The notes under the pieces: model-generated
The model's input: only the letters and a program-made list of their open reading frames with translations
Database searches by the model: none
Told to the model about the DNA's origin: nothing
Program-made: the position numbers and the translations under genes
Assembly: GCF_014652515.1 (NCBI RefSeq)
Contig: NZ_BMYY01000003.1
Location: 124,001 to 188,000, forward strand
Source of the DNA: Bacterioplanes sanyensis
GTDB lineage: Bacteria; Pseudomonadota; Gammaproteobacteria; Pseudomonadales; Oceanobacteraceae
Length of the DNA: 64,000 nt
Direction: 5' to 3'
In this document: one piece after another, positions 44,550-53,419 of the stretch
How the letters are laid out: each line of letters starts with the position of its first letter
How positions within the stretch are numbered: position 1 is the stretch's first letter

Positions 44550-46571
44550 ATGAGTCAATTTCAATCTTTACTGCAACCCCTGGATCTAGGTTTCACTCAG
44601 GCCCGCAGCCGCGTCGTGATGGGCTCCATGCACACCGGGTTAGAGGAGCGCCCCGGCGGCTGGCAGCGCCAGGCTGAGTTCTTTCGCCAACGCGCCGAGG
44701 GCGGTGTGGGCATCATCGTCACCGGCGGCATCGGCCCCAATGAAGAAGGCGCCGTATTTCGTGGCGGCAGCATTTTAACCAACAGCGACGAAGTCGCAGA
44801 GCACCGCATTGTCACCGACGCTGTGCACTCCGTGCCGGGCGCGCTCATTTGCATGCAAATCCTACACGCCGGTCGCTACGCCTATGGCGGCTTAGGCGTG
44901 GCGCCGTCGGCCATTCCTGCCCCCATCAACCCCATGCCGCCGCGCGAACTGGACGAAGAGGGCATCGAAAAGCAGATTCAAGACTTTGTGCGCTGCGCCA
45001 GCCTCGCCAAAGAAGCCGGCTACGACGGCGTCGAAATCATGGGCTCAGAAGGCTACTTCATTAACCAGTTTATCGCCAAGCGCACCAACCACCGCAGCGA
45101 TCGCTGGGGCGGCAGCTATGAAAACCGCATTCGCTTACCGCTGGAAATCGTGCGCCGGGTACGCGAGGCCGTAGGGCCTGAGTTTATTTTGATTTACCGC
45201 TTGTCGATGCTCGATTTGGTCGAAGACGGCAGCACCTGGGAAGAAGTCGTGCAGCTTGGCCAAGCCCTAGAGCAAGCCGGCGTTACTTTGATTAATACCG
45301 GCATCGGCTGGCACGAAGCCCGCGTGCCAACCATTGCCACCAGCGTGCCACGCGCTGCGTTCGCCGAAGTTACCGCCCGCATGAAGCAACACTTAAGCGT
45401 GCCTTTGATTACCACCAACCGCATTAATGACCCCGCCGTGGGCGATGCCATCATCGCCGAAGGCAAAGCGGACATGGTTTCCATGGCACGCCCCATGCTG
45501 GCCGACCCAGATTTTGTGCGCAAAGCGGCGGAAGGCCGCGCCGATGAAATCAACACCTGCATTGGCTGCAACCAGGCGTGCCTGGATCACACCTTTGGCG
45601 GCCAAGAAGTCTCTTGCCTGGTCAATCCATACGCTTGCCATGAAACCCTGCTAATTGATCAGCCATTGGCGCAGAAAAAGCGCATCGCCGTGGTGGGCGC
45701 AGGCCCAGCAGGCTTGGCAGCGGCCACCACTGCCGCCAAGCGCGGCCATGACGTCACGTTATTCGACGCCGACGATAAAATTGGCGGCCAGTTTAATATT
45801 GCCAAGCAAATTCCCGGCAAAGAAGAATTCTACGAAACCCTGCGTTATTTTCGCGTCATGCTGGAAAAAACCGGCGTTAATGTGCAACTCAATACCCGCG
45901 TCAGTGCAGATGACTTGCGCGAGTTTGATGAAGTCATGCTCGCCACGGGCATTTCACCCCGTACGCCGGACATTCCAGGTATTCACGACAGCGATAAGGT
46001 GCTGAGCTACTTAGACGTGCTGAAGCACAAAAAAGCCGTTGGCCAGCGCGTGGCCGTGATCGGCGCCGGCGGCATTGGCTTTGACGTATCCGAATATTTA
46101 ACCCATGGCGCCACGACGCCAAGCCAAAATGTCGATGAATTTATGCGCGAGTGGGGCGTTGATTTGAGCGTGAGCACGCCAGGCGGCCTGACTCAGCCGC
46201 AGCCTGAAAAAGCCGAACGCGACGTCTTTTTATTGCAGCGCAAGACCACCAAGGTGGGGGCCAACCTAGGCAAAACCACCGGCTGGATTCATCGCACTAC
46301 GCTGAAAAACAAAGGCGTCACCATGATCAATGGCGTGAGCTATGAGCGCATTGACGACAAAGGCCTGCACATCAGCATTAATGGCGAACCCAAGTTGCTG
46401 GAAGTCGACCACATCGTAGTCTGCGCCGGCCAAGAGCCAAATCGCGAACTACACCAAGCACTGGTAGATGCGGGCGCTTCTGTGCATTTAATTGGCGGCG
46501 CAGATAAAGCCGCAGAGCTGGATGCCAAACGCGCCATCAAACAGGGTACTGAATTGGCGGCGGCGATCTAA
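44550..46571 (+). CDS. fadH: NADPH-dependent 2,4-dienoyl-CoA reductase
   Basis: FadH reduces 2,4-dienoyl-CoA intermediates in oxidation of polyunsaturated fatty acids. The 673-residue protein combines an old-yellow-enzyme TIM barrel with FMN (residues ~1-360), a [4Fe-4S] site (NTCIGCNQACLDHTFGG, then VSCLVNPYAC), and a C-terminal FAD/NADPH module (AVVGAGPAGLAAATTAAKRG; RVAVIGAGGIGFDVSEYL). The catalytic region FINQFIAKRTNHRSDRWGG is clear. Full length for the family. Single-gene unit ended by a strong hairpin. Confidence 0.95.
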   Translation: MSQFQSLLQPLDLGFTQARSRVVMGSMHTGLEERPGGWQRQAEFFRQRAEGGVGIIVTGGIGPNEEGAVFRGGSILTNSDEVAEHRIVTDAVHSVPGALICMQILHAGRYAYGGLGVAPSAIPAPINPMPPRELDEEGIEKQIQDFVRCASLAKEAGYDGVEIMGSEGYFINQFIAKRTNHRSDRWGGSYENRIRLPLEIVRRVREAVGPEFILIYRLSMLDLVEDGSTWEEVVQLGQALEQAGVTLINTGIGWHEARVPTIATSVPRAAFAEVTARMKQHLSVPLITTNRINDPAVGDAIIAEGKADMVSMARPMLADPDFVRKAAEGRADEINTCIGCNQACLDHTFGGQEVSCLVNPYACHETLLIDQPLAQKKRIAVVGAGPAGLAAATTAAKRGHDVTLFDADDKIGGQFNIAKQIPGKEEFYETLRYFRVMLEKTGVNVQLNTRVSADDLREFDEVMLATGISPRTPDIPGIHDSDKVLSYLDVLKHKKAVGQRVAVIGAGGIGFDVSEYLTHGATTPSQNVDEFMREWGVDLSVSTPGGLTQPQPEKAERDVFLLQRKTTKVGANLGKTTGWIHRTTLKNKGVTMINGVSYERIDDKGLHISINGEPKLLEVDHIVVCAGQEPNRELHQALVDAGASVHLIGGADKAAELDAKRAIKQGTELAAAI

Positions 46572-46593
46572 ACTCCTGCCAGCTACGTTAGCC

Positions 46594-46624
46594 ATAGCCG
46601 ACACCTAGGTGTCGGCTTTTTTGT
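46594..46624 (+). terminator. Rho-independent terminator of fadH
   Basis: AGCCGACAC and GTGTCGGCT pair around a 4-base loop (CTAG) and are followed by TTTTTTGTTT. It lies 24 bases behind the fadH stop. Confidence 0.9.
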
Positions 46625-46713
46625 TTGTCATGGCCAATATGAGCACGCTAACGCTAGGCGAGGTGCAGTTTTGGTATCATGCCCGCTTTACTCATCGCGG
46701 CGGCTTTATAGCA

Positions 46714-47058
46714 ATGTTGCACAATCTATTTCGGTGGCAAAAAGGCCGCCAACAAAGCGGTTATGAAAAAATGCTACTCGCTGGCGCTACCTGGCCGATT
46801 AAGTTCGACTTATACCTGCTTAGGTTTCCTGAAGGCTGCGAAGTGCCTCCGCATACCGACAAAGTCGACTCAGGCAAACACTACCGCCTCAACATTGTCT
46901 TGAAACAAGCAAAATCGGGCGGTGAGTTTATTTGCCAAACGCCTATCTACTGCTCCAAGCGCATCAAGCTTTTTCGACCGGACCTATGCGAACATGCCGT
47001 TACCCGTGTCAACTCGGGCAACCGCTATTTGCTGAGCATTGGGTGGGTGAGAGATTGA
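46714..47058 (+). CDS. 2-oxoglutarate/Fe(II) oxygenase-like small protein
   Basis: A 114-residue protein with the iron-binding H-x-D...H pattern of the cupin-type oxygenases: H47-x-D49 in EVPPHTDKVD and a distal H94 in RPDLCEHAVTRVNSG. The intervening HYRLNIVLKQAKSGGEFIC and the closing RYLLSIGWVR fit the same fold. Substrate is unknown. I prefer the ATG at 46714. Upstream an extended -10 sequence (TGGTATCAT, 46,672-46,680) fits as its promoter. An in-frame GTG at 46663 is an alternative start, and longer starts run into the fadH terminator. Confidence 0.72.
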   Translation: MLHNLFRWQKGRQQSGYEKMLLAGATWPIKFDLYLLRFPEGCEVPPHTDKVDSGKHYRLNIVLKQAKSGGEFICQTPIYCSKRIKLFRPDLCEHAVTRVNSGNRYLLSIGWVRD

Positions 47059-47366
47059 CGCGTCATGCGTTGTACCAAAATATCCGACCAATCGGACTAA
47101 GTTCGTCCCAGAGCACCAATCGATCTTGCCCTTGTTGGTCTAGCGGTCTGCTGAAAGACCGAAGAGTCGCGCTCTCATTATTTCCTGCCAAGATTTTCAA
47201 GATCTAGGATGGGAGATCTAGGATGGGTGTCCGGATTGTATCACACTCTTATAATGAAATGCTACAGTTAAGTCTTTAACTAAGATCAAAATACTACTTT
47301 TATACTACTCAACAATGCGAACACTGAGCCGATATAGATATACGTAGTCACTTACTGGAGACAGAT
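47059..47366. other. Intergenic region, no gene seen
   Basis: About 308 bases, clearly more AT-rich toward the 3' half. It contains a short direct repeat (GATCTAGGATGGG twice near 47,201-47,227) and a good -10 hexamer TATAAT at 47,250-47,255, which may serve the orphan gene downstream. No convincing -35 box, RNA gene or coding frame is visible. Confidence 0.5.
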
Positions 47367-48065
47367 ATGGATATTGCAAAACTACCTGCTGGCGGATCAA
47401 TCCCCAGTTCGTCAAAGATGAATCCGGCGATTGAAGAGGCGGCTCAGAATGTCACCCCCCCAGAACAGACCGAGCTTAAATCGGTCGAATCTGATTCTAT
47501 AAGAATGTTTGTCAATACCTTACCCCCATTATCAAGAGCAGAAAGGGAAGAAAGCAGCAAAATTACTTTTGAAGGATATAATCAGGCTAAAGCAGGTGTT
47601 CGGGGTATTGTCAGCAATTACAAAGAGGCTTTATCAACAATAAGGAAAGAAGAGCCGGATTTACTGGCTAAAAAATGGGATATTGCAGTGAATTCAGAGG
47701 ATGAACTGATTATCAAAACTGGTGGTGCCGGGATATCTGCAAGTGAAGTACAACTACTGGCTGAAGTGTTTGATACAGAGGAAGTAAAGAAAGGATTAAA
47801 GGACCTGCAGGATGGCGTGATCAGAATGACAGAGGCAAATTACCAATCGGAACTCAACACAGGCTCTGCCGCTCACTATAATCTGGATACAGAAAGTGCG
47901 GCTTTGGTCATCAGTGCAAGAGAGATTCTGGATGGTTTAGCGCATAATGGCCCGGGACGGGAATTTAGTTTATGGTCGACACTCTCTAATCAACTTGTAA
48001 AAAATGGCGATGCATTCCTCAAACCCGAGACAAAAAATCTCAGGTTTATTGAGGTTGAAGTTTGA
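47367..48065 (+). CDS. Orphan protein, unknown function, AT-rich gene
   Basis: A 232-residue, mostly hydrophilic and probably helical protein without signal peptide or membrane segment. It begins MDIAKLPAGGSIPSSSKMNP with a low-complexity N-terminal tail, then mixed charged helices (SRAEREESSKITFEGYNQAK, then KAGVRGIVSNYKEALSTIRK). CTGGAGA lies eight bases before the ATG. Codons end in A or T far more often than in neighbouring core genes, pointing to recent acquisition. I do not recognise a family. The flexible N terminus and helical body are also seen in secreted effectors, but nothing specific supports that role. Confidence 0.7.
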   Translation: MDIAKLPAGGSIPSSSKMNPAIEEAAQNVTPPEQTELKSVESDSIRMFVNTLPPLSRAEREESSKITFEGYNQAKAGVRGIVSNYKEALSTIRKEEPDLLAKKWDIAVNSEDELIIKTGGAGISASEVQLLAEVFDTEEVKKGLKDLQDGVIRMTEANYQSELNTGSAAHYNLDTESAALVISAREILDGLAHNGPGREFSLWSTLSNQLVKNGDAFLKPETKNLRFIEVEV

Positions 48066-48079
48066 CTTGTCGGTATCAT

Positions 48080-48100
48080 GGGGCTTCGATAAAAAGCCCC
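48080..48100 (+). terminator. Hairpin behind the orphan gene
   Basis: GGGGCTT and AAGCCCC form a 7-bp stem around CGATAAA, 14 bases after the stop; no T-run follows, so strength is uncertain. Confidence 0.45.
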
Positions 48101-48148
48101 TATTGACCTACAGGTTATAATCCATATATCCCAGCCCGGATACTGCAG

Positions 48149-48240
48149 ACTAAATGGACACCCACCTTAAGCTGTCACGTTGGTGGCAGCCTACCTCCGC
48201 AGCGGCTAGGCTGATTTCAGCTGCTGCAGAGCCGGGCATG
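48149..48240 (+). repeat. REP-like repeat, copy 1
   Basis: Starts ACTAAATGGACACCCACC, continues with AAGCTGTCACGTTGGTGGC and ends with a hairpin-forming half (GCAGCGGCTAGGCTGATTTC, then AGCTGCTGC). The same arrangement recurs at 48,304 and 48,974, the last directly in front of a RAYT gene, and more faintly at 54,219. The rest of the ~366-base gap between the two orphan genes holds only copies 1 and 2 and a short unrelated spacer. Confidence 0.72.
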
Positions 48241-48303
48241 AGTACCGCTTGAAGACTATTCAAGAAATACAACAAGGACATATATAGACGCTCTCCCGAG
48301 GAG

Positions 48304-48378
48304 CTAGACGGACACCCACCCTAAGCTGTCCGTTGGTCCGCAGCAGCTAGGCTGATATCAGCTGCTGCAGAGCCTGAG
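48304..48378 (+). repeat. REP-like repeat, copy 2
   Basis: CTAGACGGACACCCACCCT, AAGCTGTCCGTTGGT, then GCAGCAGCTAGGCTGATATC and AGCTGCTGCAGAGCC. It is somewhat shorter than copy 1 in the middle, with the same direction. Confidence 0.72.
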
Positions 48379-48431
48379 TACCATGCTCAATGGGGCATCT
48401 TCTTTATCCTTTAGGTCGGTAGAGTGAAGTC

Positions 48432-48941
48432 ATGACTCCTTGGCGGCAGGGTTTTGCTTTAAACGCGATTTATTTAAGTTTTGGTGATATTTTGATCATA
48501 TTGTTAGAGAAGATTTTCTACGTTGCTTATCTTAGAGTGAAGCACTCGTCCAAGGTAAAACCTGAAGATCAGAGTGAGTTTTGGCTGCTTGTGAATGTGA
48601 TGCTTGCATTGTCTGCTTCAGGAATTGTCTATGTTACTGCAGCAATAGTGATATTGGGATTAGTTTTCGATTTTCCTGCTTTTTTGTTTTTGTCTGGAAA
48701 GTTGACTCCAAATATTCCACCTCCTGTAATGTACACTGGGTTTTTAGTCTCTTTTTTGATCTTCTATGTCATATGTGTGAAAGGGAGGAGGTACAGAGCC
48801 TACCCAGAGCGCTACCCAGATATCTCAGTAAAAAACATTCGCCAGAATGATCAGCGTTACCTTCTGACCCCTGCGGTTTTATCACTCGTTGTGTTGTTTG
48901 CTTCTACCTATATGGTTTTTCATTTTGAGAGAGGGATTTGA
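48432..48941 (+). CDS. Integral membrane protein, unknown function
   Basis: A 169-residue protein with about four hydrophobic segments (~15-33, ~50-85, ~95-115 and ~140-160) and a basic loop KGRRYRAYPERYPDISVKNI between the last two. The N-terminal MTPWRQGFALNAIYLSFGDI may not be the true start, as no clear ribosome-binding site is seen. The gene is AT-rich compared with core genes. No family recognised. It is boxed in by REP-like repeats on both sides. Confidence 0.6.
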   Translation: MTPWRQGFALNAIYLSFGDILIILLEKIFYVAYLRVKHSSKVKPEDQSEFWLLVNVMLALSASGIVYVTAAIVILGLVFDFPAFLFLSGKLTPNIPPPVMYTGFLVSFLIFYVICVKGRRYRAYPERYPDISVKNIRQNDQRYLLTPAVLSLVVLFASTYMVFHFERGI

Positions 48942-49062
48942 GCGGAACTAAATGCGGAACTAAATGGACGAAACTAAATGGACATCCACTCTAAGCTGTC
49001 ACGTTGGTGGCAGCCTGCTCCGCAGCAGCCAGGCTGATTTAGCTGCTGCACAGCCGGAGTGT
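48942..49062 (+). repeat. REP-like repeat, copy 3, with tandem leader units
   Basis: Two exact copies of GCGGAACTAAAT (48,942 and 48,954), a variant GAAACTAAATGGAC, and then the full repeat (AAGCTGTCACGTTGGTGGC; CGCAGCAGCCAGGCTGATTT; AGCTGCTGC). It ends five bases before the ATG of the third RAYT gene. The close association of repeat and transposase is what the REP/RAYT relationship predicts. Confidence 0.75.
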
Positions 49063-49066
49063 CATT

Positions 49067-49815
49067 ATGCCTAAGCCCAGAAAACATCAGGTCTCCCTCG
49101 ACGCCACGCCGTATTATCATTGCGTATCACGCTGTGTGCGGCGTGCTTTTCTGTGTGGTACGGATCATATGACTAGCCAATGTTACGAGCACCGCCGAGG
49201 CTGGCTGGAAGATAAGCTGTTGTCTCTGCCTCAGGTGTTTGCAGTGGAAGTCGCTGCTTACGCCATTATGAGCAACCACTATCACGTTGTTCTATTTATT
49301 GATGCTGAGCGCGCCAATCACTGGAGTGACACGGAAGTCATTGAGCGCTGGCACACGCTATTTAGCGGCAATATGCTGTCTCAGCGTTTCATGGATGGTG
49401 ACGAACTGGGCGTGGCTGAGCAAAAGCGACTGCAGATTTACGTAGAAGAGTGGCGCTCACGCTTGTCTAGCATCAGCTGGTTTATGCGGGTGCTGAATGA
49501 GGCCATTGCGCGAGAAGCCAATCAGGAAGATCAGTGCACTGGTCGCTTATTATTCGGCTCATCCATGAGCCTCACCTCAAAGGCAGCGTAGCCGTATCAA
49601 TATTTCCCGAATACTGATGGGAAGGGCGTTTTAAATCCCAGGTGCTGCTGGACGAAGCAGCACTGGCTGCGTGTATGGCCAATGTCGATCTTAACCCGGT
49701 GCGGGCAAACATGGCCGCCACACCAGAAACATCTGCCCACACTTCGGTGAAGCGGCGAGCCGAAAAAGCCAAAATCAGCAAACAGCCCAGCCACCCCAAT
49801 TACCAACCTTCGATT
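49067..49815 (+). pseudogene. RAYT transposase, third copy, disrupted
   Basis: Begins MPKPRKHQVSLDATPYYHCV and keeps the HUH motif (SNHYHVVLF) and ISWFMRVLNEAIAREANQED. It is clearly more divergent from the 17.4-kb copy than the 19.3-kb copy is. After QCTG (49,540) the sequence departs for about 70-80 bases and meets a stop at 49,591. Homology resumes in another frame at GRFKSQVLLDEAALAACMA (from 49,620) and ends near 49,815, far short of the usual C terminus. So it has an internal insertion or replacement plus a 3' truncation. The region from there to 50,010 shows no gene. Confidence 0.82.
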
Positions 49816-50010
49816 AAAACTCATCAAGATTGCTTGTTCAAAGCAGTTCTGTTCAGAAAACTCTCGTGCTCATTATGATAGGGTTGGGCCTGTCGTGAGG
49901 TGGGCTTTTAAAGCGGGGCCCTGAGATGGCTGGCCTGGTTGACCCCGTAGGCTTCGAGGGCCGCAGTTAATTAAGCAGTCGGGTAGGGTTGTGAATCAGT
50001 ATCAGTTCGG

Positions 50011-50042
50011 CCAACAGCCATCGTCAATGCGATGGCTGTTGG
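50011..50042 (+). terminator. Strong hairpin with T-tract on the + strand
   Basis: CCAACAGCCATCG and its exact complement enclose TCAATG, a 13-bp stem, followed on the + strand by TTTTCTTTT. It would stop + strand transcription coming from the RAYT region. It lies eight bases from the end of the P-type ATPase gene on the other strand, for which it lacks a T-run on the correct side. Confidence 0.8.
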
Positions 50043-50049
50043 TTTTCTT

Positions 50050-52776
50050 TTAGGCCTTTTTGCTTTTCTGCTGCGACCTTTGCAGCGCGAAGCGGATTTG
50101 CTTTTCCAACTCAATAATCACTAACACAGCAACACCGGTAGCGACGATTAGCAGTAAGTCAGTAACTTTGAGCGGCTGCGAGTCGAAAATGCCCTGCATG
50201 AAGGGTGCATAAATGAAGAGCAGCTGTGCGATCACTACCAGGGTAAGCGCAATAAAAACGGGCTTGGTGCCGACCACGCCTTGCCAGGTCATGGATGTAC
50301 TTTGCCCGTAACGCATACTGAATAGATAAAATACTTCCATCGCTATCAGCGTATTGACGGCCATTGTTCGCGCCACCTCGAGATCACGCCCCATCAGTAG
50401 CGCCAGTTCAAACTGGCCAAATATTCCCGCTGCAAAAACCAAAGACACAAACACAATGCGCCATATTAAAAACGAAGAAAGAATGGGTTGTGATGAGTTG
50501 CGGGGAGGGCGACGCATTACTTGCGATTCAGCTGGCTCAAACGCCAAGGTAATTGCCAGTACGACCGAGCCTAGCATGTTTACCCATAAAATTTGCGTGG
50601 GTGCAATCGGCAAGGTTAATCCAAGCAGCAGCGCCATGATTAAACTAATGGCTTCACCGCCATTGACGGGCAGCATGAAGGAGATCACTTTTGTGAGGTT
50701 ATCGTACACCGTGCGCCCCTCACGCACAGCGGCTACGATGGAGGCAAAGTTATCATCTGCCAATACCAAATCTGACGCTTCTTTTGCTGCTTCGCTGCCT
50801 TTTTTACCCATGGCAATACCGGCATCGGCGCGTTTGAGTGCTGGGGCATCATTTACGCCATCACCCGTCATGGCAACGATTTTACCGTGCCCTTGTAAAG
50901 CCATGACCAGACGTAGCTTATGCTCTGGGCTGGTGCGAGCAAATACGTCACAGTGCATGACAACTTGACTTAGCGCGGCGTCATCCAGAGTATCCAAGTC
51001 CGCCCCAGTGTATACGGTGTCGGTATTTTGCAGGCCAATTTGCTTGCCGATCGCGGCGGCCGTTTTGATGTGATCTCCGGTAATCATAATGACGCGAATG
51101 CCCGCCTCATGACACTCAGCAACGGCTTGAATCGCTTCATCACGAGGCGGGTCTATCAACCCCACCATCCCCACGAGCGTCAATGTTCCATCGACGTCCT
51201 CATGGTCCAGTGCGGTGCATTCACCAGGCATTGATTTCACAGCAAAAGCCAATACACGCTGACCTGATGCTGCAACGGCCTCCGCCTGTTGTTGCCAGTA
51301 CGCACGATCCAGACACTCGACGGTACCGTCAGCAGCGCGTTGATTGGCACACATTTCCAACAGTCGCTCTGGTGCGCCTTTCACATAAACACAAGCATTT
51401 CTTTCTGGGGTATGGTTAAGCGTCGCCATGAATCGATGTTTGGCATCGAATGGAATGGCGGCTGTTCGCTGCCAAGTGCCATGCAGCGCGCGGGCGTGAA
51501 CACCCATCTTGCCACTGAAGGCCAGCAATGCCCCTTCCATAGGATCGCCTTCCACCACCCAAGTACCGTTATGCTCACGCAAGGCAGCATCATTACAGAG
51601 TGCTGCGGCTCGGGCCAGCTCCTCCAGTATCATGTGCTCACTGGGCTGCGTAGGCGCATCGTTGAGAGTTAACGCACCTTTCGGCTCATAGCCAACGCCT
51701 TCTAATTTAAATACATGGCGACTGGAGAGGACCGAAGCCACTAACATTTCATTATGGGTTAACGTACCGGTTTTATCGGTACAAATGACCGACACAGAAC
51801 CCAGTGTTTCAATGGCGGGCAATCGACGTACGATCGCATTGCGCCGCGCCATTGCTTGCACACCAATCGCCAAGGTAATGGTCAGTACGGCTGGCAATCC
51901 TTCCGGAATGGCCGCGACTGACAAACCCACCACGGCCATAAACATTTCATTGAAATCGTGATGGGCACTGAAGTAGCCAAAAGCCAGTAGCACGGCAGCG
52001 ATAACTAGAATAAAGATGGTCAGCCATTTGGCAAAAAGGGCCATTTGCTCAACCAACGGCGTGGTGAGTGTTTCGACACTCGACAGCAATCCACTGATGC
52101 GGCCAATTTCGGTATTGGGGCCAGTAGCGACCACCACGCCTTTGCCTTGGCCAGTCGATACGAGGGTGCCTGAGTATGCCATGGAAGTGCGGTCACCCAA
52201 TGGCGCATTATCGGCGGCGGGCAAAATGCCTTTTTCAACCGGCACGGATTCGCCGGTTAGAATCGCTTCCTGAATAGATAAACCATAAGCACTGAACAGC
52301 CTGAGATCGGCCGGCACTTTATCACCGGCCTCCAGCAGAACAACATCGCCAGGCACTAGCTGTTCACCATCTATGGAAATACGCTCGTCGCCACGGATGA
52401 CATTGGCTCGCGGCGCGAGCATATGACGTATGGCATCCATTGCTTGCTCAGCTTTCCCCTCCTGGATAAACCCAATGATGGCATTGACCACCACCACGGC
52501 AAAGATCACACCTGTGTCTACCCAGTGCCCCAGCAGAGCGGTAATGAGCGCGGCGCCGAGCAGCACATAAATAAGAATATTGTTGAAGTGCATCAAAAAA
52601 CGCACCACCACATGCTTGCGTGCAGCCTGGGGCAGGCGATTGACACCATACTGAGCTTGTCGCTTTTCGATATCCGCTTGGTTTAGGCCACACACCGAGC
52701 TATCCAAATTTTTGATCGCAGTGTCGGCGGAAACGCTGTGCCAGTTTTCGTGTGGTTTTGAACCTGTCTTGTCCAT
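50050..52776 (-). CDS. P-type cation-transporting ATPase (P2 type, Ca2+/Mn2+-like)
   Basis: A 908-residue P-type ATPase. It has the N-terminal cation ATPase domain (GLNQADIEKRQAQYGVNRLP), actuator motif AILTGESVPVEK, membrane helix 4 with AAIPEGLPAVLTITLAIG, phosphorylation site CTDKTGTLTHNEM, hinge MTGDGVNDAPALKRADAGIA, and six C-terminal membrane helices. The PEGLPA sequence in helix 4 is that of P2A calcium/manganese pumps, so export of a divalent cation is likely. The ion cannot be fixed from sequence alone. Start chosen as the ATG giving MDKTGSKPHENWHSVSA; an ATG 14 codons earlier is less typical. It stands between repeats, so it may have arrived with the accessory region. Confidence 0.9.
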   Translation of the reverse strand: MDKTGSKPHENWHSVSADTAIKNLDSSVCGLNQADIEKRQAQYGVNRLPQAARKHVVVRFLMHFNNILIYVLLGAALITALLGHWVDTGVIFAVVVVNAIIGFIQEGKAEQAMDAIRHMLAPRANVIRGDERISIDGEQLVPGDVVLLEAGDKVPADLRLFSAYGLSIQEAILTGESVPVEKGILPAADNAPLGDRTSMAYSGTLVSTGQGKGVVVATGPNTEIGRISGLLSSVETLTTPLVEQMALFAKWLTIFILVIAAVLLAFGYFSAHHDFNEMFMAVVGLSVAAIPEGLPAVLTITLAIGVQAMARRNAIVRRLPAIETLGSVSVICTDKTGTLTHNEMLVASVLSSRHVFKLEGVGYEPKGALTLNDAPTQPSEHMILEELARAAALCNDAALREHNGTWVVEGDPMEGALLAFSGKMGVHARALHGTWQRTAAIPFDAKHRFMATLNHTPERNACVYVKGAPERLLEMCANQRAADGTVECLDRAYWQQQAEAVAASGQRVLAFAVKSMPGECTALDHEDVDGTLTLVGMVGLIDPPRDEAIQAVAECHEAGIRVIMITGDHIKTAAAIGKQIGLQNTDTVYTGADLDTLDDAALSQVVMHCDVFARTSPEHKLRLVMALQGHGKIVAMTGDGVNDAPALKRADAGIAMGKKGSEAAKEASDLVLADDNFASIVAAVREGRTVYDNLTKVISFMLPVNGGEAISLIMALLLGLTLPIAPTQILWVNMLGSVVLAITLAFEPAESQVMRRPPRNSSQPILSSFLIWRIVFVSLVFAAGIFGQFELALLMGRDLEVARTMAVNTLIAMEVFYLFSMRYGQSTSMTWQGVVGTKPVFIALTLVVIAQLLFIYAPFMQGIFDSQPLKVTDLLLIVATGVAVLVIIELEKQIRFALQRSQQKSKKA

Positions 52777-53074
52777 ACCATTCTCGTTATATTGTAGGAA
52801 TGCTGGCATTCTAATCAAAGGCCCAAGTCGGGGCGTTAACTTGGGTCAAGTAATTATTCCATAAGCAGCATTGGTGGCAATTAATGCAATTTAACCGGAC
52901 ATTTAGTCAGGGTTATATGAAAAGTTCGGCAGCTACTCTGGCGCTCACCTTAAACTGCGTACAACGCCGTTACCTAAAAGGGTCAAACGCCTTGCTCTGA
53001 GAGCTCAATACACTTGTGGAGAGTAGTTATGCAGAGCGGTTCGGAGATCCCCTATAATGGACAAATCTGACTCA

Positions 53075-53338
53075 GGGCACCTCTGAATAATTCGTTGTCC
53101 GCTCTGGATCGCCAGAGGGCTTCAGGTCACGGTGCCAGTTTGCCGCTCTAGCCAGCTACAGCAAAAAATGGCGACACCGAGCTGGAGTTTTCTGACGCTC
53201 CCTGCAGGGTGCGGGCGGCAGGCTTTCATAACGTTGTTGGCGATGTTAAAAAGGGCTGGCCATATCCTGCCACCACCGCCTTGTTCTGAAAGCCTGCTGC
53301 ACTCGCGCAGAGTTGTGCAGTATTATTCAGAGGTGCCC
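53075..53338 (-). mobile_element. 264-bp MITE-like element, copy 2 (inverted)
   Basis: Same terminal repeats GGGCACCTCTGAATAA and same length as the copy at 42,991, in opposite orientation, with scattered internal differences. The flanks (CTCA left, TAGC right) do not form a clean duplication. Together the two copies frame a 10-kb segment. About 300 bases between the ATPase start and this element contain no gene. Confidence 0.88.
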
Positions 53339-53419
53339 TAGCTGTACACACAACCACAACAAACTGCGCAATCGAAGCGACGGTTTTTCTAACCACCTCG
53401 ACACGAGTATCTCAACGCG

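Noticed and set aside
50011-50042. Hairpin as terminator of the P-type ATPase
   Set aside because: The T-run is on the + strand side only; on the ATPase strand the stem is followed by CCGAACTG.
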